Positions 15,598-23,670 of a stretch of DNA of 64,000 nucleotides are shown one piece after another (position 1 is the first letter of the stretch; each line of letters starts with the position of its first letter). This stretch comes from Nakamurella flavida. Its GTDB lineage: Bacteria; Actinomycetota; Actinomycetes; Mycobacteriales; Nakamurellaceae. The stretch spans positions 3,731,001 through 3,795,000 of the forward strand of contig NZ_JAUSQV010000001.1 in assembly GCF_030811475.1 (NCBI RefSeq), written 5' to 3'. The notes below the pieces were generated by a model that saw only the letters and a list, made by a program, of their open reading frames with translations, searched no databases and had not been told where the DNA came from. The position numbers and the translations under genes are program-made.

Positions 15598-16329
15598 ATG
15601 GATCAGCTGCCCCCGCCCCCAGAACCGTCGAGCGGGCCCGCCGAGCGCTCGAGCCGCACCTACCGCATCGTCGTGGCGTGCGCCCGGCCGATCGTCCGAG
15701 GCTGGGGTCGGCTGACCGTGGAGGGACTGGACGTGCTGCCCGGGTCGGGGCCGGTGGTGATCTTCGCCAACCACGACAGCATGTGGGACCCGCTGACCAT
15801 CGCCGTGGCGGCGGGACACCGGCGGCAGATCCGGGCGCTGGCCAAGGCGTCGCTGTGGCGCATCCCGGTGCTGGCGCAGGTGCTGGACGGCATGGGGCAG
15901 ATCCCGGTCCGGCGGGGCCAGAAGGACGCGTCGGCCATGGACGCCGCGGTCCAGGTGCTCACCGACGGCGGATGCATCGGCATCTTCCCCGAGGGCACGG
16001 TGACCCACGGCAGGATCCTGCGCGCCCGCAGCGGCGCCGGCCGGCTCGTGCTGGGGGAGCCCGCGTCCCGGATCGTCTGCGCGACCGTGGAGGGCACCAC
16101 GGACATGGTCGCCTTCCCGCGGCGGCCCCGGCTCCGGGTGCGCTTCTTCTCCCCGACCGGCGGTGGTCCGCGGCCCGGGGAGGACGCCGTCGAGCTGTCC
16201 ACCCGCATCCTCGCCGAGCTCCGGGCGGAGGTCCCCGCGCGAGCGTCCCGCCGACGTCACCGACGGCCCCTCCCGGTGGGCGTGCCGGGCGATCGTCCCG
16301 GGACGCCGCCCGGGCACCCGGAGGGCTGA
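15598..16329 (+). CDS. 1-acyl-glycerol-3-phosphate acyltransferase (PlsC-like)
   Basis: A 243-residue lysophospholipid acyltransferase that should transfer an acyl chain to lysophosphatidate or a related lipid at the membrane. The catalytic NHDSMWDP (NHx4D form) sits near residues 59-66 and the substrate motif IFPEGT near 136-141, both intact. The ATG is chosen with GGGACGGAGA upstream; the frame to 15526 is an extension without support. The C-terminal Arg/Pro-rich tail from about 210 is probably disordered. Exact substrate unknown. Confidence 0.88.
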   Translation: MDQLPPPPEPSSGPAERSSRTYRIVVACARPIVRGWGRLTVEGLDVLPGSGPVVIFANHDSMWDPLTIAVAAGHRRQIRALAKASLWRIPVLAQVLDGMGQIPVRRGQKDASAMDAAVQVLTDGGCIGIFPEGTVTHGRILRARSGAGRLVLGEPASRIVCATVEGTTDMVAFPRRPRLRVRFFSPTGGGPRPGEDAVELSTRILAELRAEVPARASRRRHRRPLPVGVPGDRPGTPPGHPEG

Positions 16330-16477
16330 GCAGGACGGGCCGGCCCCGCGCCGCGCCGCCGATGGGGGGAGTTCACGTTCCCCCGGCCGGTCCGTCGATC
16401 GGTGGACCTCCTCGCCGCCGCGGCCGCGGGAGGGTCGAGGGACGCCCGACCGGGGCGCCGCCGACGAGGAGGACCCG

Positions 16478-16651
16478 ATGCGCAGCACGATCACCCGGAC
16501 CCGCCGCGACGCAACCTGCCTGCTCGCCGGTCTGGCCCTGCTCGTCACCGGCGTCGTGGTCGCCGAGTGCGGACCGGGGGTCACGGCGGGGTCCGCCGAC
16601 GTCCAGCTGGTGCGGGCCATCCCGCACCGGGTGTCGTTCGAGGCGCGGTGA
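16478..16651 (+). CDS. Small membrane or secreted peptide, unknown
   Basis: A 57-residue protein behind a very strong GAGGAGG ribosome site. A basic N-terminus (RSTITRTRRD) precedes one hydrophobic helix (about 14-29), then a short polar region with one Cys near the helix end. It may be a single-pass membrane peptide or an uncleaved signal. It ends 4 bases before the convergent glycosyltransferase gene. No homologue recognised. Confidence 0.5.
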   Translation: MRSTITRTRRDATCLLAGLALLVTGVVVAECGPGVTAGSADVQLVRAIPHRVSFEAR

Positions 16652-16655
16652 GGCG

Positions 16656-17522
16656 TCAGCCGCTGCGGTACCAGCTCCCGGCACTGCCGAAGTTGTGGGG
16701 CGGGAAGGCGTGTTCGCTGAGCCCGGCCCGGGCCCGCCAGTCGGCGCCCCACTTGGCGTCCATGCCGTCGACGATTTCCAGCCGGGCGCGTTCCCGGGTC
16801 TCCTCCGGCAGGCCGTTCATGGTGCCGCGCCGCAGGTGCGTGAGGTAGGCGGACTCGGTGATGACCGCCCGCATGCCGGCGTCCCGGGCCCGCAGCGAGT
16901 AGTCGATGTCGGCGCCGTAGCCGTGCCGCGGGAAGGCGACGGTGTCCAGCGGGCCGAGTTCCCGATAGGCGGCGATCGAGAACGCAAGACCGGTTCCGTC
17001 GCAGAACGGCACGTCCCGGTAGGCGCGGGCCGGGGCGAAGTCCGCCGGGTCGTCCACCGGCGGGCGCAGCCGCTGGTGCAACCAGAAGTCGTCGTAGCAG
17101 GGCGCCGCCACCGCAGCCCCGTCACACTCGGCCAGGCCCAGGCTCACCCAGTACGGCAGGTCGGCCGACAGGCGGGTGTCGTTGTTCAGGACGAGGCACA
17201 CGTCTTCGCCGCGCTCCGCGGCATCGGCCAACGCCCAGTTCGTCGACCCGATCCAGCGCAGGTTCTCCCCGGACCGGTACACCGACACCCGGTCGTCGGT
17301 CACGGCCGGTTCGTAGTCACCCCGGTTGTCCACGACCACGATCCGGCTGTGCGGCAGCAGGTCGCGGTCGTCGCGGACGAGGTCGCCGAGCACGGCGTCG
17401 GTCAGGGCGGCGGAGCCGTAGGCGGGGATGACGATCAGCACGGACTGGGCGAGAGGTGCGGGGTTCACCGGACCATCATCGGTGAGGCCGCCGCCGTCCC
17501 GACACCGGCCGGACCTGAGCAT
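16656..17522 (-). CDS. Glycosyltransferase family 2 (WbbL-like)
   Basis: A 288-residue GT-A fold enzyme that transfers a nucleotide-activated sugar, probably to a polysaccharide or cell-wall acceptor. The nucleotide-binding strand is VLIVIPAYGS, followed by VVVDNRGD, the metal-binding NNDTR near 115-119 and a DIDYSLRARDAG acceptor-site motif near 222-233. There are no membrane segments. ATG 17522 follows GAGGGGGA; GTG 17468 would give a 270-residue product starting closer to the domain but lacks a ribosome site. The acceptor cannot be deduced. Confidence 0.8.
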   Translation of the reverse strand: MLRSGRCRDGGGLTDDGPVNPAPLAQSVLIVIPAYGSAALTDAVLGDLVRDDRDLLPHSRIVVVDNRGDYEPAVTDDRVSVYRSGENLRWIGSTNWALADAAERGEDVCLVLNNDTRLSADLPYWVSLGLAECDGAAVAAPCYDDFWLHQRLRPPVDDPADFAPARAYRDVPFCDGTGLAFSIAAYRELGPLDTVAFPRHGYGADIDYSLRARDAGMRAVITESAYLTHLRRGTMNGLPEETRERARLEIVDGMDAKWGADWRARAGLSEHAFPPHNFGSAGSWYRSG

Positions 17523-17585
17523 CGGGTCCCCCTCGGGACGTGGCTACTGTCGAGCCCAGGGCTCCACAGTGCTGAGGAAGGTCCC

Positions 17586-17900
17586 ATGCTCGGTTTCGTG
17601 TTCCTGGTGGGCGTGTTGATGACCGCCCTGGGCTTCTTCTTCCCGGTGCACCTCGCGCCCGGCCGGTCGATGTGGCGGGACGGTGCGCTGGCCGCCGTGG
17701 TCGCCATGGTGTTGATCTTCCCGGTGGTCGGGTTGGTGCTGGGCGTCCAGGGCTGGGGGCTGATCGGCGGGGCGGTCGCCCTGCTGGCGTTGTGCCTGGG
17801 CCCGGCGATCGGCACGGCGGCCCGGCGCCGGCTGCCGGGCCGCCGGATGCCGGTGCTCCCACCGCTGGCCCCGGAGCTGCCGCCTAATCTGGGCCGATGA
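17586..17900 (+). CDS. Small membrane protein preceding peroxidase
   Basis: A 104-residue protein with three hydrophobic segments (about 2-22, 34-53, 57-78) and a basic Pro-rich tail. The start ATG has AGGAAGG upstream, and a TACTGT at 17545-17550 may be the -10. Its stop overlaps the peroxidase start (ATGA), so both are made from one transcript. Family unknown. Confidence 0.65.
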   Translation: MLGFVFLVGVLMTALGFFFPVHLAPGRSMWRDGALAAVVAMVLIFPVVGLVLGVQGWGLIGGAVALLALCLGPAIGTAARRRLPGRRMPVLPPLAPELPPNLGR

Positions 17901-18382
17901 CGACCCTGCAGGACATCCCGTTCACCACCATGGCCGGAGAGCAGGCTTCCCTGGCGGACTACGCCGGTCAGGTGGTGCTGGTGGTCAACGTCGCCTCGCG
18001 CTGCGGGCTCACCCCGCAGTACGCCAAGCTCGAGACGCTGCAGAAGCAGTACGGGGAGCGCGGATTCACCGTGCTCGGCTTCCCCAGCAACCAGTTCTTC
18101 CAGGAGCTGGGCAGCGATGAGGCCATCGCGCAGTTCTGCTCCGCGACGTACGGGGTGACCTTCCCGGTGCTGGCGAAGATCAAGATCAACGGCCGGTCGG
18201 AGCATCCGCTCTACACCGAGCTCAAGCGCACCCCGGACGCGTCGGGCAAGGCCGGGCGGGTCAAGTGGAACTTCGAGAAGTTCCTCGTCACCCCGCAGGG
18301 CGAGGTGCACCGGTTCCGGCCGTCCACCGAACCGGACGCCCCGGAGATCATCGCCGCGCTGGAGGCGGCCCTGCCGCGATGA
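17897..18382 (+). CDS. Glutathione peroxidase-type thiol peroxidase
   Basis: A 161-residue cytoplasmic enzyme that reduces hydrogen peroxide and organic hydroperoxides. The peroxidatic Cys36 lies in NVASRCGLT; Gln66 (PSNQF) and Trp124-Asn125 (KWNFEKFL) complete the active-site set. A second Cys at 81 (QFCSATYG) is in the position of the resolving cysteine of thioredoxin-dependent members, so thioredoxin rather than glutathione is the likely reductant, as expected in an actinobacterium. Translationally coupled to the upstream membrane protein gene. Confidence 0.92.
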   Translation: MTTLQDIPFTTMAGEQASLADYAGQVVLVVNVASRCGLTPQYAKLETLQKQYGERGFTVLGFPSNQFFQELGSDEAIAQFCSATYGVTFPVLAKIKINGRSEHPLYTELKRTPDASGKAGRVKWNFEKFLVTPQGEVHRFRPSTEPDAPEIIAALEAALPR

Positions 18383-18618
18383 TGCGCCGGTGATGCCGAA
18401 CTGATCTTGGTGCGAGGTCCACCGACTCCACCGGCGATTCCCCTGCCGGGGTCCGGGGCCCGCTGTACCGTCGGTACCGGACGTGACCGAGGTCATCGTC
18501 CAGCGCCCAGTGTCGGGTCGTCGGTTCGCCCGTGTGGTCCGTCCCTGGTGCCTGCACCTCCACCGCGCGACCGACCACGTGAGACCGACACGTGGGACCG
18601 ACGAACAGGGGCCGAACA

Positions 18619-19293
18619 ATGACGTTTCCCGCGAAGTTCCCCTCGCTGAACGAGACCTCGTTCACCGACCGCGCCCGCACCGTGCTGATCCGGGTCATCC
18701 GCGTGGCCTTCCCGCACGCCAAGGTGCCCGACGCGCCGTACGAGCGCACCGCCGACTTCATCCTCTCCGAGGCCAAGGCGTCCAACTGGTTCCGGGTGTC
18801 GATGACGCAGGGCCTGAACTCCCTCGACGACCTGGCCGACGGCGACTTCTGCCACCTGGACGACGAGCGCGCGTACGCGGTGCTGAAGGACATCGAGTCC
18901 ACCGACTTCTTCGGCTTCATCCGCCGCACCACGGTGCTGAACTTCTACGACGACCCGGAGGTGTGGGCGGCGCTGGGATACCAGGGCTCCTCCTTCGAGC
19001 ACGGCGGCTACCTGCACCGCGGATTCGACGACCTGGACTGGCTGCCCGATCCCCGAATCGAGGAGTACGACGGCCCGGAGGAGTTCGTGGCCTTCGCCGA
19101 GAAGCCGGGCGACCCGATCGTCGCGCTGCCGACGGACACCGACGTCCCGGACAGCACCCAACCGGCCGAGCCACCGACGGGGGTGCCCGACCAGGTCGAC
19201 GGGGAGATGCGGGCCACGCTGTCCGCCGAGCAGGGCCCGCACCAGGGTGCGGCCCAGGCCGGCCGCTCGACCGAGACGGCGGGCGTCCGATGA
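18619..19293 (+). CDS. Small subunit-like partner of GMC oxidoreductase
   Basis: A 224-residue protein directly coupled (ATGA overlap) to a GMC dehydrogenase. Residues 30-165 resemble gluconate 2-dehydrogenase subunit 3-like proteins: aromatic, acidic, no membrane helix, with the pattern FFGFIRRTTVLNFYDDPEVWAALGYQGSSFEHGGYL. No signal peptide is evident, unlike many gluconate dehydrogenase small subunits. The last 60 residues are disordered. Its probable role is to stabilise or target the flavoprotein. ATG 18619 was chosen; ATG 18592 is possible. A TACCGT near 18461-18466 may be the operon -10. Confidence 0.65.
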   Translation: MTFPAKFPSLNETSFTDRARTVLIRVIRVAFPHAKVPDAPYERTADFILSEAKASNWFRVSMTQGLNSLDDLADGDFCHLDDERAYAVLKDIESTDFFGFIRRTTVLNFYDDPEVWAALGYQGSSFEHGGYLHRGFDDLDWLPDPRIEEYDGPEEFVAFAEKPGDPIVALPTDTDVPDSTQPAEPPTGVPDQVDGEMRATLSAEQGPHQGAAQAGRSTETAGVR

Positions 19294-20861
19294 GCGGCAC
19301 CACCTTCGGGCACGACGACGAGGTCGTCGTGGTCATCGGGTCCGGAGCCGGCGGCGGCACCATGGCCGATCAGCTCACCGCGGCCGGGCTGGACGTCGTC
19401 GTCCTCGAAGCGGGCCGGCACATCACCCACGAGGAGTACGTCAACAACGAGTGGGAGGCCTTCAACCAGATGGCCTGGCTCGACCCGCGCACCACCACGG
19501 GCAGCTGGCGCATCGCCAAGGACTTCCCCAACCTGCCGGCGTGGATCGTCAAGGCCGTCGGCGGCACCACCACCCACTGGTCCGGCGCGACCCCCCGGTT
19601 CCACGCCCACGAGTTCGGCACCGCGCGCTCCTACGGGAACGTCGACGGTGCCAACCTGCTGGACTGGCCGATCACGTTGGACGACCTCGCGCCGTACTAC
19701 ACGATGGCCGAGAACAACATCGGCAGCACCCACCGCGGTGGGCGGAAACCGTTGCCGGCCAACAACAACTACAAGGTGCTGGCCAACGGGGCCGAGCGGA
19801 TCGGCTACCGGTTCTACGCCACCGGCCCGTACGGCACGAACGCCGAGCCCTACGACGGGCGACCGGCCAGCATCCAGGACGGCTTCAACTTCCAGGGCGA
19901 CAAGAACAAGTCCAAGTGGAGCACCCTGGTCCGGGAGATCCCCCGGGCCCTGGCCACCGGCCACCTGGAGCTGCGTCCGAGCTGTCATGCCGTGCAGATC
20001 ACCCACGACAAGCAGGGCCGCGCGGACGCCGTCCTCTACCTGGACGCCGACGGCAACCTGCAGCGGCAGAAGGCCCGCATCGTCTGCGTGGCCGGCAACG
20101 CCATCGAGACGCCGCGGTTGCTGCTGATGTCGGCCAGCGCGATGTTCCCCGACGGGCTGGCCAACTCCTCGGGCCAGGTGGGTCGCAACTACATGCGGCA
20201 CACCACCGGCTCGGTGTACGCCCAGTTCGACGGGGCGGTGAACATGCACCGCGGCGAGACGATGGCCGGTCTGGTCGCCGACGAGTCGCGGCACGACCCG
20301 TCCCGCGGGTTCGCCGGCGGCTACTACATGGAGACCATCTCGCTCGGGGTGCCCTTCCTGGCCGCGTTCGCCGACCCGGGCGCCTGGGGGCCGGCGTTCA
20401 CCTCGATCCTCGAGGGCTACGCGCACACCGCGGGGCTGTGGGTCATCGGCGAGGACATGCCGCAGGAGACGAACCGGATCACCCTGAACGCCTCGGTGAC
20501 GGACAAGCACGGTCTCCCGGTGCCCAACGTGCACTTCGACGACCACCCGAACGACATCGCCATGCGGGAGCACGGTTACCAGCAGGCCACCCTGCTGTAC
20601 GAGGCGGTCGGCGCGACCAGCGTGCACCGCACCCCGCCCTACCCGTCCACGCACAACATGGGGACCGCGCGGATGAGTGCGCGCCCCGACGACGGGGTGA
20701 CGAACGCGTTCGGCCGGGCCCACGACGTGCCCAACCTGTTCGTCTCCGACGGGTCGGTGTTCACCACCGGTGCGGCGGCCAACCCGACGTTGACCATCGT
20801 GGCGCTGGCCATCCGGCAGGCCGAGCACATCATCGCCTCGCTCAAGACCCAGCAGGTCTGA
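19290..20861 (+). CDS. GMC family FAD-dependent oxidoreductase
   Basis: A 523-residue flavoprotein that oxidises an alcohol or sugar hydroxyl. The FAD-binding Rossmann motif VVIGSGAGGGTMA is at residues 14-26. VGGTTTHWSGA follows near 90-100, and the C-terminal GMC signature (HNMGTARM, then LFVSDGSVFTTGAAANPTLTIVALA) carries the catalytic His region. The combination with a gluconate-dehydrogenase-like small subunit and no cytochrome c gene suggests a two-subunit membrane-peripheral or soluble dehydrogenase passing electrons to quinone or an unknown carrier. A large frame reading through the upstream gene is a false extension. Confidence 0.85.
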   Translation: MSGTTFGHDDEVVVVIGSGAGGGTMADQLTAAGLDVVVLEAGRHITHEEYVNNEWEAFNQMAWLDPRTTTGSWRIAKDFPNLPAWIVKAVGGTTTHWSGATPRFHAHEFGTARSYGNVDGANLLDWPITLDDLAPYYTMAENNIGSTHRGGRKPLPANNNYKVLANGAERIGYRFYATGPYGTNAEPYDGRPASIQDGFNFQGDKNKSKWSTLVREIPRALATGHLELRPSCHAVQITHDKQGRADAVLYLDADGNLQRQKARIVCVAGNAIETPRLLLMSASAMFPDGLANSSGQVGRNYMRHTTGSVYAQFDGAVNMHRGETMAGLVADESRHDPSRGFAGGYYMETISLGVPFLAAFADPGAWGPAFTSILEGYAHTAGLWVIGEDMPQETNRITLNASVTDKHGLPVPNVHFDDHPNDIAMREHGYQQATLLYEAVGATSVHRTPPYPSTHNMGTARMSARPDDGVTNAFGRAHDVPNLFVSDGSVFTTGAAANPTLTIVALAIRQAEHIIASLKTQQV

Positions 20862-20864
20862 CGC

Positions 20865-20912
20865 GGCGGACCCGTTCGCGGCCCGGAGACGGTGCGCGCG
20901 AACGGGTCCGCC
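20865..20912 (+). terminator. Terminator after GMC operon
   Basis: Perfect 16-bp inverted repeat GGCGGACCCGTTCGCG / CGCGAACGGGTCCGCC separated by 16 bases, 3 bases after the stop codon. Confidence 0.75.
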
Positions 20913-20934
20913 GGCCTGCTGGCACGCTGGGGTG

Positions 20935-21669
20935 ATGGACGCGCAGATGCCCGCCCGGGCGGCCGCCGCCCGCACCCTCGGCGAACTCGACCTGATGGTC
21001 GCCGACTGCGCGGCCTGCCCGCGGCTGGTCGCCTGGCGGGAGGAGGCGGGCCGGGTCAGACGCGCCTCCTACCGCGACGAGACCTATTGGGCCCGGCCTG
21101 TTCCCGCCTTCGGTGACGAGGCGGCCCGGGTGCTGGTGGTCGGGTTGGCGCCCGCCGCGCACGGCGGCAACCGGACCGGCCGGATGTTCACCGGTGACCG
21201 CAGCGGCGACGTGCTGTTCGCGTCCCTGCACCGCACCGGGTTCGCCGCCCGGCCGACGTCCACGCACCAGGGCGACGGGCAACGGCTCACCGGTCTGCGG
21301 ATGACGGCGCCGGTGCACTGCGCCCCGCCGGACAACAAGCCCACCCCGGAGGAGCGGCGGACCTGCTCGGCGTTCCTGGAACGGGAGCTGGCCCTGCTCG
21401 GCCCGACCCTGCGGGTGGCCGTGGTGCTCGGCGGGTTCGGTTGGCAGGCGCTGATGATCACCATGACCGAGCTCGGCTGGTCGGTGCCCCGCCCCCGCCC
21501 GGTCTTCGGCCACGGCGCCGAGGTGGCCGTCGGCCACCCCGACGGCCGCCGCCTGACCGTGCTGGGCAGCTACCACGTCAGCCAGCAGAACACCTTCACC
21601 GGGCGGCTCACCCCGGCCATGCTCGACGACGTGCTCACCCGGGCGGCTGCCCTCGCCCCCGGGGAGTGA
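20935..21669 (+). CDS. Uracil-DNA glycosylase, family 5 (UdgB)
   Basis: A 244-residue iron-sulfur DNA repair enzyme removing uracil and deaminated bases. Family 5 motifs are clear: VLVVGLAPAAHGGNRTGRMFTGDRSGD near 70-96, where the usual catalytic acid of other families is replaced by Ala, and GSYHVSQQNTFTGRLT near 207-222. Cys residues in ADCAACPR near 24-31 and further Cys in PVHCAPP and RRTCSAF provide the 4Fe-4S ligands. GTG 20932 is an equally possible start; a CACGCT 6 nt before the ATG may be a leaderless -10. Confidence 0.9.
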   Translation: MDAQMPARAAAARTLGELDLMVADCAACPRLVAWREEAGRVRRASYRDETYWARPVPAFGDEAARVLVVGLAPAAHGGNRTGRMFTGDRSGDVLFASLHRTGFAARPTSTHQGDGQRLTGLRMTAPVHCAPPDNKPTPEERRTCSAFLERELALLGPTLRVAVVLGGFGWQALMITMTELGWSVPRPRPVFGHGAEVAVGHPDGRRLTVLGSYHVSQQNTFTGRLTPAMLDDVLTRAAALAPGE

Positions 21670-21723
21670 GGCCGGGCGGCCCGTCGGTTCGTCCGATCGG
21701 TGACATCCGTTCCCGCTGAACCC

Positions 21724-21753
21724 TTGTCCCGTTCGTCCCGCCGTGGGTACGGT
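21724..21753 (+). promoter_or_regulatory. Promoter of the mau-like operon
   Basis: TTGTCC (-35), 18-base spacer, TACGGT (-10, 21748-21753), about 39 bases before the mauE-like start. The same -35 hexamer and spacing occur before the first rpf gene (59240-59269). Confidence 0.6.
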
Positions 21754-21791
21754 CAGCCATCTTTCCCGCACATTGGGTGACAGGGAGTGGC

Positions 21792-22340
21792 GTGATCGGT
21801 CTGCTGGGTGCCTGCGCGCTGCTGCTCGGTGCCGCCGGGGTGGCGAAGGTGCTGCGCCCCGCCCCCACCGCCCGGGCCGCCCGGGCCCTGGACCTGGCCA
21901 TCGCCGACCGCCTCTCCGGGCACCTGTCCGTCCGCCTGCTCGGCGGGCTGGAGATCGTCGTCGCGGTGAGTGTGCTGGCCGGCGGCGGGGCCCGGGCCGC
22001 CGCCGCGCTCGCCCTGGCCTACCTGCTGCTCACCGCCGTCGCCGTGCGGCTGCTCACCGTCGCCCCGGACAGCGACTGCGGCTGCTTCGGCACCGCCCGG
22101 GAGCCGGTCAGCCGGCTGCACGTGGTGGTGAACGGGGCCTGTGCGCTGGTCGGGGTGGCCGCCGTCCTCGCGCCACAACCCGCGTTCACCGCAGCCGTGG
22201 CCTCAGCTACGACCTCGGCCGGGGTCACGGCCGGGGTCGCGCTGGTGATCGTGGTCGGGGTGCTCGCCGCCCTGCTCGGCGCCCTGATGACCGCCCTGCC
22301 CGCCCTGATGTCGGCCCGAGCGAAGGTGGCCACCCCCTGA
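21792..22340 (+). CDS. MauE-like membrane protein (DoxX/MauE family)
   Basis: A 182-residue polytopic membrane protein with four helices in the MauE/DoxX pattern plus a fifth near the C-terminus. The motif SDCGCFG (residues about 93-99), placed between helices, is characteristic of MauE and of membrane proteins that relay reducing equivalents to a periplasmic thioredoxin-like partner. In mau clusters MauE is needed for stable methylamine dehydrogenase light chain. It starts a five-gene overlapping operon. The GTG start has GGGAG upstream; an in-frame GTG at 21777 is less likely. Confidence 0.8.
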   Translation: MIGLLGACALLLGAAGVAKVLRPAPTARAARALDLAIADRLSGHLSVRLLGGLEIVVAVSVLAGGGARAAAALALAYLLLTAVAVRLLTVAPDSDCGCFGTAREPVSRLHVVVNGACALVGVAAVLAPQPAFTAAVASATTSAGVTAGVALVIVVGVLAALLGALMTALPALMSARAKVATP

Positions 22341-23134
22341 TGACGATCGTGTTGATCCTGCTGTGCGTGGTGGTGGCCGTCCTCGCCGTCCTGGTGGTCG
22401 GTCTGCTGCGGGCCTACGCCACCGTGCTGCAGCGCCTGCACCAGTTGGACGGCGGCAGCGCCCCCGTGGCCGCGAACACCCCGCCGCCGTTCCGCACGGT
22501 GGACACGGTGCCCGCCCCGCCCGCCGGCGCGGGCCGCGACGACGCGGAATGGCCGGTGGGACACGACGTCTCCGGTGTCGGGCTCGACGGGGAGATCCTG
22601 TCCGTCCGGGTACTGGGGGTGCCGCGGGACACCGTGCTGCTGTTCCTGTCGTCCGGCTGCGCCGGGTGCGCGGTGTTCTTCGCCGATCTCGCCGCCCGCA
22701 CCGTCGCCCTGCCCCCGTCGGCCCGGCTGCTCGTCGTCGCCCACGACGCGCACGAGGAGTCGGTCTCGCTGCTGCGCGAGCTGTGCCCGCCCGGCGTCGA
22801 CCTGGTGCTGTCCACCCGGGCCTGGGAGGACTACGCCGTGCCGGGGTCGCCGTACGTCATGGTGGTGGACGGCCGCCGCGGCCGGGTGGTCGGCGAGGGC
22901 TCGGGCTCCTCGCTGCGGCAGGTCGCCACCCTGATCCGGCAGGCCGTGGGCGACGGTGCCGCCGGGCTCGACCTGCCCCGGATGCCCGGCAAGCCGCGGG
23001 CGGACGTGGAACGCGAGTCCGACGTCGACGATGCCCTCCTGGCCGCCGGCATCACGCCCGGCCACCCCAGCCTGTACGGCGCTCCGCCCCAGGCCGAACA
23101 CCTGCACCTGCACGACATCAGCGGGTCCCGGTGA
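22340..23134 (+). CDS. MauD-like membrane-anchored redoxin
   Basis: A 264-residue protein with an N-terminal membrane anchor (about 3-23) and an extracytoplasmic thioredoxin fold. The redox motif is FLSSGCAGC with Cys107 and Cys110, followed by VPGSPYVMVVDG, the cis-Pro region near 174-185. MauD is the thiol-disulfide partner required for the multi-disulfide light chain of methylamine dehydrogenase, and a similar role is inferred here for the Cys-rich product two genes downstream. The C-terminal 40 residues are His- and Pro-rich. The start codon overlaps the mauE-like stop by one base. Confidence 0.8.
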   Translation: MTIVLILLCVVVAVLAVLVVGLLRAYATVLQRLHQLDGGSAPVAANTPPPFRTVDTVPAPPAGAGRDDAEWPVGHDVSGVGLDGEILSVRVLGVPRDTVLLFLSSGCAGCAVFFADLAARTVALPPSARLLVVAHDAHEESVSLLRELCPPGVDLVLSTRAWEDYAVPGSPYVMVVDGRRGRVVGEGSGSSLRQVATLIRQAVGDGAAGLDLPRMPGKPRADVERESDVDDALLAAGITPGHPSLYGAPPQAEHLHLHDISGSR

Positions 23135-23670
23135 CCACGCCGGTCCCCGCCCCGCCGGCGGCCACCCTGAGCGGGTTCGGCCTGGCCGCCACCCTGCCGG
23201 ACGAGTGGGAGGGCCGCATCTACCGGCGGGCGGAGCCGTCCGCCGCCTTCGCCCCGCGGTCCCGCGCCGCCACCCCCGACGGCCGGGGCACCGACGGCTG
23301 GGCGGGGGAGCAGACCCACCCCGTCATGCACCTGGCCACCTTCGCCCTGCCCGCCCAGCGCGGCGACTACGGGTCCGGCGCGGTGGAGATCATGGGCCCG
23401 GCCGATGTCTTCGTGGCCCTGCTGGAGTTCGGGCCCGAATGCCTGGGCTCGGCCCTGTTCCGCACGGTGGGGCTGCCCACCGTGCGCGCCGGCTCGTTCG
23501 ATCCGCAGGCGTTGCAACGCCGCCTGGCCGGTCAGGCCGGCTGCCAACTGTTCTTCACCGCAGCGTCCCGGGCCTGGTGCCTGTACGTGGTGATCGGCGA
23601 CGCCCGCCGGGCCGCAGCGGCCGCTGCCCGGGTCAACGCCCTGCTGGCCGGACTCGAGGTGGACGCGTGA
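23131..23670 (+). CDS. Unknown soluble protein of the mau-like operon
   Basis: A 179-residue protein with no signal peptide, membrane segment or clear motif. It begins GTG overlapping the previous stop (GTGA) and its own stop overlaps the next start, so it is an integral operon member. Visible traits are GLAATLPDEWEGRIYRR near 14-30 and a mixed alpha/beta pattern with VEIMGPADVFVALLEFGPE, reminiscent of short actinobacterial proteins made beside secreted products. I do not recognise it; a cytoplasmic chaperone or targeting role for the Tat-exported protein is only a guess. Confidence 0.7.
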   Translation: MTTPVPAPPAATLSGFGLAATLPDEWEGRIYRRAEPSAAFAPRSRAATPDGRGTDGWAGEQTHPVMHLATFALPAQRGDYGSGAVEIMGPADVFVALLEFGPECLGSALFRTVGLPTVRAGSFDPQALQRRLAGQAGCQLFFTAASRAWCLYVVIGDARRAAAAAARVNALLAGLEVDA

